A stretch of 64,000 nucleotides of DNA from Rhodobacterales bacterium HKCCE2091 (GTDB taxonomy: Bacteria > Pseudomonadota > Alphaproteobacteria > Rhodobacterales > Rhodobacteraceae). Position 1 is the first letter of the stretch. Every line of letters starts with the position of its first letter. Positions 1 to 8,175 of this stretch are shown in pieces. A program made the position numbers and the translations under genes. The DNA lies in contig WVSL01000004.1 of NCBI GenBank assembly GCA_015689685.1, forward strand, positions 62,001 through 126,000, given 5' to 3'. The notes beneath the pieces are model-generated. The model searched no databases and was not told where the DNA came from. It saw only the letters and a list, made by a program, of their open reading frames with translations.

Positions 1-692
1 GCGGGCAGTCGCATGGCCTGCCTCGCCGTGGTGTGGTCGCCGTCCGCCGCCGGTCTTGCCGTCCCGCCCTTGCGCGACGGACCGATGCCCGGTGCGCCCC
101 GCATGAAGGCGAGAACCGGCGGGATCAGCGCCAGGATCGCCAGCCCCAGGACCAGCATCGCGCGGCGCCAGTCGTAGGCGACGATCAGCGCGGCGAGCGT
201 CGGCGGCAGCACGATCATCGCGACCTTGGTGCCCGACGTGGCGATGCCGAGCGCGGTGCCGCGATTGCGGTCGAACCATCCCGATACGAGGGTGGTGGAG
301 GAGACCGGGCTCAGGGACGCGTATCCGACCGAGGTGGCAAGGCCCATCAGGAGCACGACCTGCCAGAACTCGGTCGCGAGCGCCGTGCCGCAAAGCGCCG
401 CTCCGGCGAAGAGAAGGCCAACCGCGAAGACCGTCCGGCCGCCGAACCGGTCAAGCGATATTCCCACCAGCGGCTGTATCGCCGCCGCGCCGAGCATGGA
501 GATCGCGACCGCGGCCGAAACCGACGCGGCGCTGGTGTCGAAGGCCTCGGGCAGGAAGGGCAGGAACAGCCCCATCGAGAAGCGCGCGCCGAGCACCATC
601 GCCGTCGAGACAAAGGCGAGCGCGACGATCACCCATCCGTAGTGAAGCCTGCGCGCGTCCGTGTCGTCGGTCATGCCGCCCTGGATGGTCAT
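1..692 (-). CDS. MFS transporter, C-terminus beyond window
   Basis: This is the N-terminal ~230 residues of a major facilitator carrier, open at the window edge. About six hydrophobic segments are visible, starting with the stretch around HYGWVIVALAF and followed by the MFS loop-2-type motif DRFGGRTVFAVG, a long GxxxG-rich helix and the SGWFDRNRGTALGIA motif typical of oxalate/formate-antiporter-like MFS proteins. ATG at 692 overlaps the upstream aldolase stop (ATGA), so translation is probably coupled; a second in-frame ATG lies at 674. As the last gene of the kinase/aldolase operon it is probably the importer for the acid that operon degrades. Substrate is inferred from context only. Confidence 0.85.
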   Translation of the reverse strand, partial: MTIQGGMTDDTDARRLHYGWVIVALAFVSTAMVLGARFSMGLFLPFLPEAFDTSAASVSAAVAISMLGAAAIQPLVGISLDRFGGRTVFAVGLLFAGAALCGTALATEFWQVVLLMGLATSVGYASLSPVSSTTLVSGWFDRNRGTALGIATSGTKVAMIVLPPTLAALIVAYDWRRAMLVLGLAILALIPPVLAFMRGAPGIGPSRKGGTARPAADGDHTTARQAMRLP

Positions 693-1339
693 TTGCGGTA
701 TCGTGCCTCGAGCTCGTTCCGCTGCGCGTCGGTCAGCGGTCGCAGCCGGTGGCCCGCCAGCAGGAGGAACAATTTCGCCGTGTCCTCGAGTTCCTCGATC
801 GCGTATTGCGCGTCGCAGAGGCTCGACCCGGAGACCACCGGCCCGTGATTGGCCAGGAGAACGGCATGATGCCGGCCCGCGAGAGCCGCGACCGCCTGGG
901 CCAGCGCCTCGTCGCCGGGCGGGAAGTAGGGCACGAGGGGCAGGCGGCCCACACGCATCACGTAGTAGGCCGTGAGCGGGGGCAGCACGTCCATCGGATC
1001 GAGCCCGTCCATGATGCTGACCGCAACGGAATAAGCGGAATGAAGGTGCACGACCGCCCTGTCGTCCGGGCGATGGGCGTACATCGAGGCATGGAGAAAC
1101 GCCTCCTTCGTCGGCGGATCGCCGTCAAGCAGGCGTCCGTCCGGGCTCATCAGGGACAGACGGGCCGGGTCGAGGGTGCCGAGACTGGAATTCGTCGGGG
1201 TCAGCAGGAGCGATCCGTCATCGGTGACGGCACTGATGTTGCCGGTGGAGCCCGAGGTCAGGCCCCGCGCGAAGAGCGACGCCCCGATCCGCGCGATCTC
1301 GTCCCGGAGTGCGGTCTGCTGCGAGATACGGCCAGTCAT
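689..1339 (-). CDS. otnC: Class II aldolase/decarboxylase, OtnC-like (3-oxo-tetronate 4-phosphate decarboxylase)
   Basis: This 216-residue protein has the class II aldolase/adducin fold: phosphate-binding STGNIS at 31-36, catalytic Glu79, and Zn ligands His98, His100 and His165 (motif LANHGPV). Length fits the OtnC/YgbL branch, which converts 3-oxo-tetronate 4-phosphate to dihydroxyacetone phosphate and CO2. The gene overlaps the upstream kinase by 4 bp (ATGA at 1336-1339) and the downstream MFS gene by 4 bp, so the three are one transcript. Pairing with an OtnK-type kinase is the main reason for choosing OtnC over fuculose- or ribulose-phosphate aldolase. The exact four-carbon acid is not readable from sequence. 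Confidence 0.85.
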   Translation of the reverse strand: MTGRISQQTALRDEIARIGASLFARGLTSGSTGNISAVTDDGSLLLTPTNSSLGTLDPARLSLMSPDGRLLDGDPPTKEAFLHASMYAHRPDDRAVVHLHSAYSVAVSIMDGLDPMDVLPPLTAYYVMRVGRLPLVPYFPPGDEALAQAVAALAGRHHAVLLANHGPVVSGSSLCDAQYAIEELEDTAKLFLLLAGHRLRPLTDAQRNELEARYRK

Positions 1340-2601
1340 CGAAGCTTGCCCCAGGCGGAGAGGAAGATGTCGTTCGCCCCGAAGTTCCCCGATTTCAACG
1401 CCAGCGCAACAGGGTTGCCGCCCCGGTTCGCGATCATCCAGGGTACGCCGGGGTCGATCTCCGGCCCCACGTCGAGTTCCGTCACCCCGAGCGCGGCGAT
1501 GATCGCGCCGGACGTCTCGCCCCCCGCGATTACCATGCGGTCGAAGCCTCGCGCGGCCAGGCCGATGGCGACGCGTCCGAGGAATTCCTCGATCATCGCG
1601 CCCGCGGCCTCCCGGCCGAATGCCTCCTGCGAGTCCCTGACCGAGGCGGGATCGGCGCTGGCATAGATCAGCGGAGGCCGGTCGCCGGGGGCATCGGTGG
1701 CAAACGCAATGGCGTGCTCGGGCGTTGTCCGGCCCGCGGCGAGATCGTAGGGATCGACCCGGAACCCCGGCATGCCGCCCGCGAGGCCGGCTGAAACCTG
1801 CCGTATCGTCGCCTCGGAACAGGAACCGGCCAAGACCGCCGCGCGGCCCGATGGCACGGCGGCGGTGTCCGACGCCCCGGCGGGGTCAAGCGGGAAGTTC
1901 CCCGGCAGGCCGAGCGCGACGCCCGATCCCCCGGTCACGAGCTTCAGTCCGCGCGCCGCGGCGCCGATGGTCATCAGGTCGGTATCCTCGATCGCGTCGA
2001 TGACGGCGATGCCGCGCGTCGATTTCAGCGCCTCGCGGATGGCGCCGGAGCCGGTGCGAACGGTGGAGATGTCGATCAGCGAAACCGGCACGTCGGTCTG
2101 GCGCCGGAGCAGCCGGGGCAGGTTCGAGTCGGTCATCGGGGTCAGCGGATGGTTTCGCATGCCGGACTCCGACAGAAGCGCGTTCCCGACGAAGAGATGC
2201 CCGCGGTAGACCGTTCGCCCGTTGGCGGGAAAGGCGGGGCAGGCGATGGTCCGGTCCTCCCCGGTCAGGGCCATCAGCGCCGCGATTACCGGGCCGATAT
2301 TGCCCTCGTCGGTCGAGTCGAAGGTCGAGCAGTACTTGAAGAAGAGCTGATGGGTTCCGGCCGCCAGCAGGGCTTTCGCCGACGCCTCGGATTGCGCCAC
2401 CGCCTCGGCCGCCGGGATCGTCCGCGACTTCAGCGAGACGATCACCGCGTCGGTCCCCGCCAGGTCGGTCGATGCGTCGGGGACGCCGACGACCTGGCGC
2501 ACCCGCATTCCACCACGCGCCAGTGTCAGGGCCAGGTCCGTCGCGCCCGTGAGATCATCGGCGATCGCGCCGATGAACGGCCCCCGGCCGGCCACCGTCA
2601 C
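1336..2601 (-). CDS. otnK: Four-carbon acid sugar kinase, OtnK-like (3-oxo-tetronate kinase)
   Basis: This 421-residue protein of the YgbK/DUF1537 kinase family has the N-terminal substrate motif GAIADDLTGATDLA (11-24) and a C-terminal nucleotide-binding region with GGETSGAI near residue 365. Known OtnK enzymes phosphorylate 3-oxo-tetronates at O4, providing substrate for OtnC, which is the next gene. It overlaps both neighbours by 4 bp: ATG at 2601 sits on the dehydrogenase stop, and its own stop sits on the OtnC start. Length is normal and all expected segments are present. Related family members act on other sugar acids, so substrate is inferred from the OtnC pairing. Confidence 0.88.
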   Translation of the reverse strand: MTVAGRGPFIGAIADDLTGATDLALTLARGGMRVRQVVGVPDASTDLAGTDAVIVSLKSRTIPAAEAVAQSEASAKALLAAGTHQLFFKYCSTFDSTDEGNIGPVIAALMALTGEDRTIACPAFPANGRTVYRGHLFVGNALLSESGMRNHPLTPMTDSNLPRLLRRQTDVPVSLIDISTVRTGSGAIREALKSTRGIAVIDAIEDTDLMTIGAAARGLKLVTGGSGVALGLPGNFPLDPAGASDTAAVPSGRAAVLAGSCSEATIRQVSAGLAGGMPGFRVDPYDLAAGRTTPEHAIAFATDAPGDRPPLIYASADPASVRDSQEAFGREAAGAMIEEFLGRVAIGLAARGFDRMVIAGGETSGAIIAALGVTELDVGPEIDPGVPWMIANRGGNPVALALKSGNFGANDIFLSAWGKLR

Positions 2602-3497
2602 ACCACCCGGTTCGGCGGCGCCTCGCCGGCGAAATGGGCCACGAGGTTCTTCACCACCATCGCGTCCATCGCCTCGCGCGCCTCGGTCGTCCGGCTGCCC
2701 TGGTGCGGCGAGAGAACCAAGTTGTCGAGACGACGGAGCGCCTCGGGAACTTCGGGTTCACCCTCGAAAACGTCGAGCGCCGCGCCGCCGAGCCTGCCGC
2801 ATTGCAGCATCTCGATCAGCGCCGGCTGGTCCACCAGCGACCCGCGCGCCACGTTGACGAGCCGCCCGCCGGGGCCGAGTGCCTCCAGGACCGGCCGCGA
2901 CACGATCCCGCGCGTCTCGGGCGTGGCGGGGACGATCGCCACCAGCCAGTCGGCCCATGCCGCCATGTCAACGAGGTCGCCGTGGTAGGAATAGGGTTGG
3001 CCCGGCTTCTCGGTCCGGCCGTGATACGCGATCTGCATCCCGAATACCTGAAGCCTTGCGGCGATCCCCGACCCGATCCGGCCGAGGCCGAGCATGCCGA
3101 CGCGCTTGCCCCGAAGTTCGCTCCCGAGGATGAAGGGGCCCTTCGTCCAGCTACCGTCCCGCACGTAGCGGTCGGAGCGGGGCAGGTTCCGCGCCAGCGC
3201 GAGCATCAGCCCCACGGTCAGCTCCGCCACGGAATCGTTCAGCACGTCCGGCGTGTTGGTGACGATAATCCCGCGCGACCTGGCGGTCGAGATGTCGTTG
3301 GTTTCCACCCCGACGCCGGAATTCGCGATGATTTCGAGTTTCGGAAGCGCCTCCATCGTCGGCCCGTCGACCTTGCCGCCCGCGATGCCGCGCACGCGGT
3401 CGGCCACGCCGCGAATGACCGAAGCCGGATCCGCGGCGCCCACGATGGTGTGGACATCGAACGACTGCTCCAGCGCGGCGACGGCGGTCGCGGTCAT
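2598..3497 (-). CDS. D-isomer-specific 2-hydroxyacid dehydrogenase
   Basis: This NAD(P)-dependent dehydrogenase of the GhrB/hydroxypyruvate-reductase family has the Rossmann motif GLGRIG at 137-142 and the catalytic set Arg218, Glu247 and His265 (SPHQGS). It is 299 residues from the first ATG (3497), a little short for the family. An in-frame upstream extension back to an ATC codon at 3527 adds ISRTVLITKP, the usual first beta strand, with GAGGGG placed 7 nt before it, so the true start may be non-canonical. It heads the otnK-otnC-MFS operon, where LtnD/DenD-type beta-hydroxyacid dehydrogenases usually do the first oxidation, so this is a variant gene set. Confidence 0.85.
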   Translation of the reverse strand: MTATAVAALEQSFDVHTIVGAADPASVIRGVADRVRGIAGGKVDGPTMEALPKLEIIANSGVGVETNDISTARSRGIIVTNTPDVLNDSVAELTVGLMLALARNLPRSDRYVRDGSWTKGPFILGSELRGKRVGMLGLGRIGSGIAARLQVFGMQIAYHGRTEKPGQPYSYHGDLVDMAAWADWLVAIVPATPETRGIVSRPVLEALGPGGRLVNVARGSLVDQPALIEMLQCGRLGGAALDVFEGEPEVPEALRRLDNLVLSPHQGSRTTEAREAMDAMVVKNLVAHFAGEAPPNRVV

Positions 3498-3575
3498 CGG
3501 CTTGGTGATGAGGACGGTCCGGGAGATGGCAGTGCCCCTCGTGAGTGCCTTCCGAATAGTCAGGCCTTCCTGCGC

Positions 3576-3589
3576 TGTCCAATATCAAT
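3576..3589 (-). promoter_or_regulatory. Candidate LysR operator, copy 1
   Basis: The sequence ATTGATATTGGACA is read on the minus strand. It contains the T-N11-A signature of LysR-type regulators and points towards the dehydrogenase-otnK-otnC-MFS operon, ending about 49 bp before the ATC start candidate at 3527. Two identical copies lie at 3680-3693 and 6652-6665. The surrounding gap (3498-3826) holds no other gene; it is a divergent promoter region. Confidence 0.6.
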
Positions 3590-3679
3590 CGGGTGTCCTG
3601 TTATGCGCTTCGGCATATGACCCATCCGGCGGCTGAAAGGGTCGCATCTTATACAGACATGAGAATAAATGACCGATGT

Positions 3680-3693
3680 ATTGATATTGGACA
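3680..3693 (+). promoter_or_regulatory. Candidate LysR operator, copy 2
   Basis: A second exact copy of ATTGATATTGGACA, on the plus strand and pointing at the MmgE/PrpD gene 134 bp downstream. Copies 1 and 2 are 104 bp apart in opposite orientation, one for each side of this divergent region. The local sequence is noticeably AT-richer than the coding DNA around it. Confidence 0.6.
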
Positions 3694-3826
3694 CACCTAG
3701 TAAGTTCCATTAGCCCGATCAGGAATAGACGCGTTGCGGTTGTATTCGGACCGGCCCCCGGCCCGAGGATCACCCGCCGCGGTATCCCGGCGCGGCGCGC
3801 CGCAACAAGTCCGAGAGGTTCGCCCG

Positions 3827-5308
3827 ATGTCCACCGCCGCAACCCCAGAGTATCGCGACGAGATCGCCGATCTGCTCGCCGAGTTCACCGTCAACGTCTC
3901 GGGCGACATAGACGCCGAGACGCGCCACGCGGCGAAGCGGGCGCTCAGCGACTCCGTGGCCGTGGCGCTCGGTGCGCTGGATCACCCCGCGTCGCACATC
4001 GCGCGCAAGTTCGCGGCCCCCTTCGCGACCCCCGAAGGCGCGGTGATCTGGGGCACGGCGATGCGCGCGCATCCCGACCTGGCGGGTTTCGTCAACGGCT
4101 CGCTCCTGCGGTGCTACGATTACAATGACTTCTACGTGGGCGACCGGAACTCCGGCCATCCGAGCGACATGGTCGCCGGTCTCATCGCCGTGGGCGAATG
4201 GATCGGCGCCAGCGGCGAGGAGGTCCTGGTCGCGCTTGCGGTGGGCTACGAGATGGTTGGCGCGGCGTTCGACGCGTTCTCGACCGCCCCGGGCGGATGG
4301 GACTACACCAACCTGGTCGCGATCGGAGCCGTCGCCGCCGTCGCCCGGCTGCTGGGTCTCGACGTGGCGCAGGCGCGTGAAGCCTTCGGGATCAACGCGA
4401 CGCAGCACTTCGCGTCGGACGAGGTCGAAAGCTGCGAACTCAACCCGCGCGGCGACCTGACCCTATGGAAACGCTTCAACGGCACCGACGCGATCCGCAA
4501 CGCGGTTCAGTCCTGCTTCCTGGCGCAGGCCGGAGTGGAGGCGCCGGTGCGCCCGTTCTCGGGCAACAACGGCTTTGTCGCGAAGCTCGCCAATTCGCAT
4601 GACCCGCTGCCCGTCCTGAAGGAGCGGCTGGACAGCTCGATCAAGCTGTCGCGGATCGCGGAGACCTACATGAAGCTCTGGCCGGTGGGCTCGATGGCGC
4701 AAAGCGCGATCAGCGCGGCTCTGGCGGCGCGGGCGCAGATCGGCGACGTGTCCCAGATCAAGGAAGTGCGCGTCTATTCCGAGGAAGGCGCCTACGAGCA
4801 CTTCATCGAGATGCGGCAGGATCCCTACCACCCGATCTCGCGCGAGACCGCGGACCACTCGATGCCCTACATCGTCGGTTCCGCCGTGCTGGACGGTTAC
4901 ATCGGCGTCGACAGCTTCGACATCGAGCGTGTGGCCGAGGGCTCTCGCCAGAAGTTCGTGGCGGAGCAGGTCAAGGTCGAACCGGACCCGTCGCTCGGCG
5001 CGAAGGCGGACGGAAAGCTGTCCCGGGCGTCCCGCGGCTACCTCTCGCGTGTCGAGATCGAACTGGCCGACGGGACCGTGGTCAAGGGCGACGCCAAGCC
5101 CTTCCCGGGCCACCCGAAGGCACCCTTCACCGACGAGGAGATCGCCCAGAAGGTGACGCAGAACGCCCTGCCGTTCGCCGGCGAGGAGACGACGAAACGC
5201 ATCATCGCGGCCCTGCACGGCTTCGATACCCTTGAGGACGTGCGCAAATTCACCGAGATTCTGGCCTTCGACTGGGCGTCGAAGAAGGCCAAGACCGAAG
5301 CGGCCTGA
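3827..5308 (+). CDS. MmgE/PrpD family protein (dehydratase/decarboxylase-type)
   Basis: This 493-residue protein of the MmgE/PrpD family includes 2-methylcitrate dehydratase and cis-aconitate decarboxylase. Family features are the all-helical N-terminal domain, the FVNGSLLRCYDYND stretch with conserved Asp residues, SGHPSDMVAG, the middle ATQHFASDEVE segment, and the LWPVGSMAQ and DHSMPYIVG motifs. ATG at 3827 was chosen because GAGAGG lies 8 nt upstream; a TTG 31 codons earlier has no ribosome site and adds low-complexity sequence. It is followed 55 bp later by a Rieske ferredoxin. A role in dehydrating or isomerising a tricarboxylate-like ring-cleavage product is plausible but not proven. 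Confidence 0.85.
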   Translation: MSTAATPEYRDEIADLLAEFTVNVSGDIDAETRHAAKRALSDSVAVALGALDHPASHIARKFAAPFATPEGAVIWGTAMRAHPDLAGFVNGSLLRCYDYNDFYVGDRNSGHPSDMVAGLIAVGEWIGASGEEVLVALAVGYEMVGAAFDAFSTAPGGWDYTNLVAIGAVAAVARLLGLDVAQAREAFGINATQHFASDEVESCELNPRGDLTLWKRFNGTDAIRNAVQSCFLAQAGVEAPVRPFSGNNGFVAKLANSHDPLPVLKERLDSSIKLSRIAETYMKLWPVGSMAQSAISAALAARAQIGDVSQIKEVRVYSEEGAYEHFIEMRQDPYHPISRETADHSMPYIVGSAVLDGYIGVDSFDIERVAEGSRQKFVAEQVKVEPDPSLGAKADGKLSRASRGYLSRVEIELADGTVVKGDAKPFPGHPKAPFTDEEIAQKVTQNALPFAGEETTKRIIAALHGFDTLEDVRKFTEILAFDWASKKAKTEAA

Positions 5309-5363
5309 CGGCCGGTCGCACGGGTGCCGGACCCTTCCCGGCGCCCCGGGACAGGACGCGAAG

Positions 5364-5723
5364 ATGAACAGCCACGAGAAGAACATGACCGATGGAGCGG
5401 GTGCGCTGACGAGACTCTGCGACCTCGACGAACTCGAGGAGGACGAGCCGCTCCGCTCGGAAGTGGAGGGCATCGGCTACGCGGTCTACAAGGTCGGCGA
5501 ACTCGTCTTCGTGACCGCGGACCTCTGCACCCACGGGCCCGGCTGCCTGTCCGACGGTCTCGTCGACGGGTTCGAGGTCGAGTGCCCGTTCCACGGCGGC
5601 ACCTTCGACATCCGCACCGGCGCGGCCACATCGGCCCCTTGCGAGATCCCGGTCTCGGCCTGGTCGCCCGTGATCCGCGACGGCGCCGTCTTCATCGACA
5701 TCGCGAACCCGCTGAACGCCTGA
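5364..5723 (+). CDS. Rieske [2Fe-2S] ferredoxin
   Basis: This 119-residue single-domain Rieske ferredoxin of the bacterial ring-hydroxylating dioxygenase type has cluster ligands Cys55/His57 (CTHGPG) and Cys74/His77 (CPFHGG). ATG 5364 follows AGGA by about 7 nt; ATG 5385 is an in-frame alternative. It probably carries electrons to the Rieske oxygenase at 6776-8059, although the LysR gene lies between them and no ferredoxin reductase is present in the window. Its stop is only 2 bp from the stop of the convergent LysR gene. Confidence 0.9.
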   Translation: MNSHEKNMTDGAGALTRLCDLDELEEDEPLRSEVEGIGYAVYKVGELVFVTADLCTHGPGCLSDGLVDGFEVECPFHGGTFDIRTGAATSAPCEIPVSAWSPVIRDGAVFIDIANPLNA

Positions 5724-5725
5724 GA

Positions 5726-6619
5726 TCAGTCGATCGGCGTGAACTTCTTCACGAAGCGCTCGCGGATCGGGTTGGGGTTGGCGGCGGAATGCACCAGCAG
5801 GATCCGGCTGGACACGTTCGCGTTGGTGATCTCCCGCCAGGTCACGTCATGCACGTTGATGCTTTGCAGCGCTTTCGGCGCCACCGTGACGCCGACCCCG
5901 GCCGCCACCAGGCCGAGCGTGGTCGTCGCCTCGATCGCCTCCTGCACGATGTGGGGCGAGAAGCCGGCCTCGGCACAGAGGTCGAACACCTGTTCGTAGA
6001 AGCCGGTGCCGCTGCCGCGCGGGCGGAGCACGAACTTCTCGTCCTTCAGGTCCTCGATCGCGATCGGGCCGGACCGGGCGTTGAGCGGATGGTCGACCGG
6101 AAGCACCGCCATCAGTCGGTCCTCGTAGACCGGGACCACGCTGAGCGAACTGGGCATGACGGTGCTGATCGAGGGCCGCGTGAAGCCCACGTCCACCGTC
6201 CCGAGCAGGACCTCGTCGATGATCTTGACCGACGAGCGGCTCTTAAGCTCCAGGTGAACATGCGGGTATTGCGACCGGAACGACCGCACGGCGCTGGTGA
6301 ACATGTTGACCAGCGGCACCGAGGTGATGAAGCTCAGGCGCAGCGTCCCCATCTCGCCCTTGGCGGCACGGGTGACGGTCTCGACCGCCCGTTCGGCCTG
6401 GAGCAGGGCGAGGCGGGCTTCCTTCAGGAACAACTCGCCCGCGGGCGTCAGTTCCACGTTCCGGCGGGTGCGCTTGAGCAGGGTGACGCCAAGCTCGCGC
6501 TCGATCCCCTGAATCTGAAGGCTCAGCGGCGGCTGGCCGATGTTCAGCCGGGCGGCGGCGCGGGTGAAGTGCAGTTCCTCGGCGACCGCGACGAAGTAGC
6601 GGAACTGGCGCAGGTCCAT
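5726..6619 (-). CDS. LysR-type transcriptional regulator (CatM/BenM-like)
   Basis: This full-length 297-residue LysR protein has the winged helix-turn-helix at 1-60 (FRYFVAVAEELHFTRAAARL, then QPPLSLQIQGIERELG) and a periplasmic-binding-like effector domain from about 90. The N-terminus resembles the CatM/BenM/CbbR branch that responds to aromatic catabolites. It is transcribed divergently from the Rieske oxygenase across 156 bp carrying ATTGATATTGGACA, a motif repeated in the 3.5-3.8 kb divergent promoter. It is therefore the best candidate regulator of both operons and of itself. Confidence 0.93.
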   Translation of the reverse strand: MDLRQFRYFVAVAEELHFTRAAARLNIGQPPLSLQIQGIERELGVTLLKRTRRNVELTPAGELFLKEARLALLQAERAVETVTRAAKGEMGTLRLSFITSVPLVNMFTSAVRSFRSQYPHVHLELKSRSSVKIIDEVLLGTVDVGFTRPSISTVMPSSLSVVPVYEDRLMAVLPVDHPLNARSGPIAIEDLKDEKFVLRPRGSGTGFYEQVFDLCAEAGFSPHIVQEAIEATTTLGLVAAGVGVTVAPKALQSINVHDVTWREITNANVSSRILLVHSAANPNPIRERFVKKFTPID

Positions 6620-6651
6620 ATCATTTCACCGGAAGAATAACAGCATCCACA

Positions 6652-6665
6652 ATTGATATTGGACA
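6652..6665 (+). promoter_or_regulatory. Candidate LysR operator, copy 3
   Basis: The third exact copy of ATTGATATTGGACA (T-N11-A) lies 32 bp before the LysR ATG on one side and 110 bp before the oxygenase ATG on the other. This is the classical placement for LysR autoregulation plus activation of a divergent target. Confidence 0.65.
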
Positions 6666-6775
6666 GCAAATGTCAGGGGAGTCAACTTCCGGCATGATCC
6701 CCGCGCCGCCGCGCGTGCCAGAGGCATGCAGGGCGGGGCAGGGCCCCAAGTCACCCGCAACCGAGGTTGAGCCAC

Positions 6776-8059
6776 ATGATCAGAGCCGAGGACAACGAAC
6801 TCCTGACCCAGAGCGGCCCGGGAACGCCGATGGGGGACGTGTTCCGCCGCTACTGGATCCCCGCGCTTCTCGCCAGCGAGCTTCCGGGGCCGGATTGCCC
6901 GCCGGTGCGCGTCTCGCTTCTGTCCGAGCGCCTGATCGCGTTCAAGGACACCGACGGCAAGATCGGCCTGATGGACGAGTTCTGTGCCCACCGCGGCGTA
7001 TCGCTCTGGTTCGGCCGGAACGAGGAGGGCGGCATCCGCTGCCCCTATCACGGCTGGAAGTACGACACGTCCGGCCAGTGCGTCGAGGTTCCGTCCGAGC
7101 CGGCCTCGTCCGGCTTCTGCGCCAAGATCAAGCTCAAGTCCTATCCCTGCGTGGAACTCGGCGGGGTGATCTGGACATACATGGGGCCGAAGGAACACAT
7201 GCCGCCCCTTCCGGAATTCGAATGGACGCAGCTTCCGTCGAGCCATGTCTACCTGTCGAAACGCTGGCAGGAATCGAACTACCTCCAGGCGATGGAAGGC
7301 GGCATCGATTCCAGCCATGTGTCGTTCCTGCATTCCGGCGACATCAGCCGCGACCCGCTCCACAAGGGGACCGACGGGGCGAAGTACGCCCGGTCGACCA
7401 ACACCACGTTCGACATCCACGAATCCTCGGGCGGGCTGATGATCGGCGCGCGCCGGCCGGCCGACCCGGGTTTCCACTACTGGCGCATCACCCAGTGGAT
7501 GATGCCGTGGTACACGCTGATCCCGCCCTACAAGGGCAATGCGCTCAACGGCCATGCCTGGGTGCCGATGGACGACAACAACTGCATGGCCTGGACCATG
7601 ACCTTCCATCCGACCCGCCCGCTGACTGAGGAAGAGGTCTCGCTGATGGAAAAGGGCGGCGGCGTCCATGCCGACCTGATCCCGGACGGCAGCTTCCGCC
7701 CGGTCGCGAACATGGACAACGACTACCTCATGGACCGCGAGGCGCAGCGTCAGAAGATCTACTATTCCGGCATCAAGGGCATCGCGATCCAGGATGCATC
7801 GTTGCAGGAAAGCATGGGTCCGATTGCCGACCGGACGAAAGAGAACCTCGTCTCCACCGACAACGCGATCATCATGGCCCGGATGCGGCTGAAGAAGGCG
7901 GCCAAGTCGCTGGCCAAGGGCACGCCGCCGCCGGGGCTGGAACCGGAATCCCAGAAGGTCCGCTCCGCCTCGTTCATCCTGCCCGAGGACGGCCCGTTCA
8001 AGCAGACCGCCGTCGAGGCGACAGAGATGAAGATCGGCGAGCCGTTCGTCGCCGTATGA
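6776..8059 (+). CDS. Rieske aromatic ring-hydroxylating oxygenase, alpha subunit
   Basis: This 427-residue oxygenase of the phthalate 4,5-dioxygenase/vanillate demethylase branch carries an N-terminal Rieske domain (Cys70-x-His72, Cys89-x2-His92 in CPYHGWKY) and a catalytic domain with the mononuclear iron site Asp178-x2-His181-x4-His186 (DSSHVSFLH). Enzymes of this branch need no beta subunit, and none is encoded nearby. ATG 6776 has GAGG 9 nt upstream and is preferred to an in-frame TTG at 6767. It probably receives electrons from the Rieske ferredoxin at 5364-5723 and is likely controlled by the divergent LysR protein. The substrate is unknown; phthalate-like or O-methyl aromatics are typical. 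Confidence 0.92.
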   Translation: MIRAEDNELLTQSGPGTPMGDVFRRYWIPALLASELPGPDCPPVRVSLLSERLIAFKDTDGKIGLMDEFCAHRGVSLWFGRNEEGGIRCPYHGWKYDTSGQCVEVPSEPASSGFCAKIKLKSYPCVELGGVIWTYMGPKEHMPPLPEFEWTQLPSSHVYLSKRWQESNYLQAMEGGIDSSHVSFLHSGDISRDPLHKGTDGAKYARSTNTTFDIHESSGGLMIGARRPADPGFHYWRITQWMMPWYTLIPPYKGNALNGHAWVPMDDNNCMAWTMTFHPTRPLTEEEVSLMEKGGGVHADLIPDGSFRPVANMDNDYLMDREAQRQKIYYSGIKGIAIQDASLQESMGPIADRTKENLVSTDNAIIMARMRLKKAAKSLAKGTPPPGLEPESQKVRSASFILPEDGPFKQTAVEATEMKIGEPFVAV

Positions 8060-8068
8060 CACCGACAG

Positions 8069-8098
8069 GCCGCCACCGGTTGCAAGGCCGGTGGCGGC
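8069..8098 (+). terminator. Hairpin terminator after oxygenase gene
   Basis: A perfect 11-bp inverted repeat, GCCGCCACCGG / CCGGTGGCGGC, with an 8-nt loop begins 10 bp after the oxygenase stop codon. There is no clear U-tract, so termination may be inefficient or the hairpin may protect the 3' end. Confidence 0.65.
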
Positions 8099-8149
8099 GT
8101 TACGTTCCCGCGCCGCGACTTCCCCGGGAACCGCGACCGGGTGCCGAGG

Positions 8150-8175
8150 CGTCGGGGAACGGCCGTTTCCCGACG
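8150..8175. repeat. Inverted repeat in the 8.06-8.34 kb gap
   Basis: CGTCGGGGAACG and CGTTTCCCGACG pair over 12 positions with one G-T wobble around a GC centre. A smaller dyad (TTCCG-N4-CGGAA) follows at 8181-8194. The gap between the oxygenase and the SDR holds no credible gene, so these may be operator or leader structures for the SDR gene. Confidence 0.4.

Noticed and set aside
3734-3826. Upstream TTG start for the MmgE/PrpD protein
   Set aside because: It adds 31 low-complexity residues with no ribosome site, while ATG 3827 has GAGAGG at good spacing.
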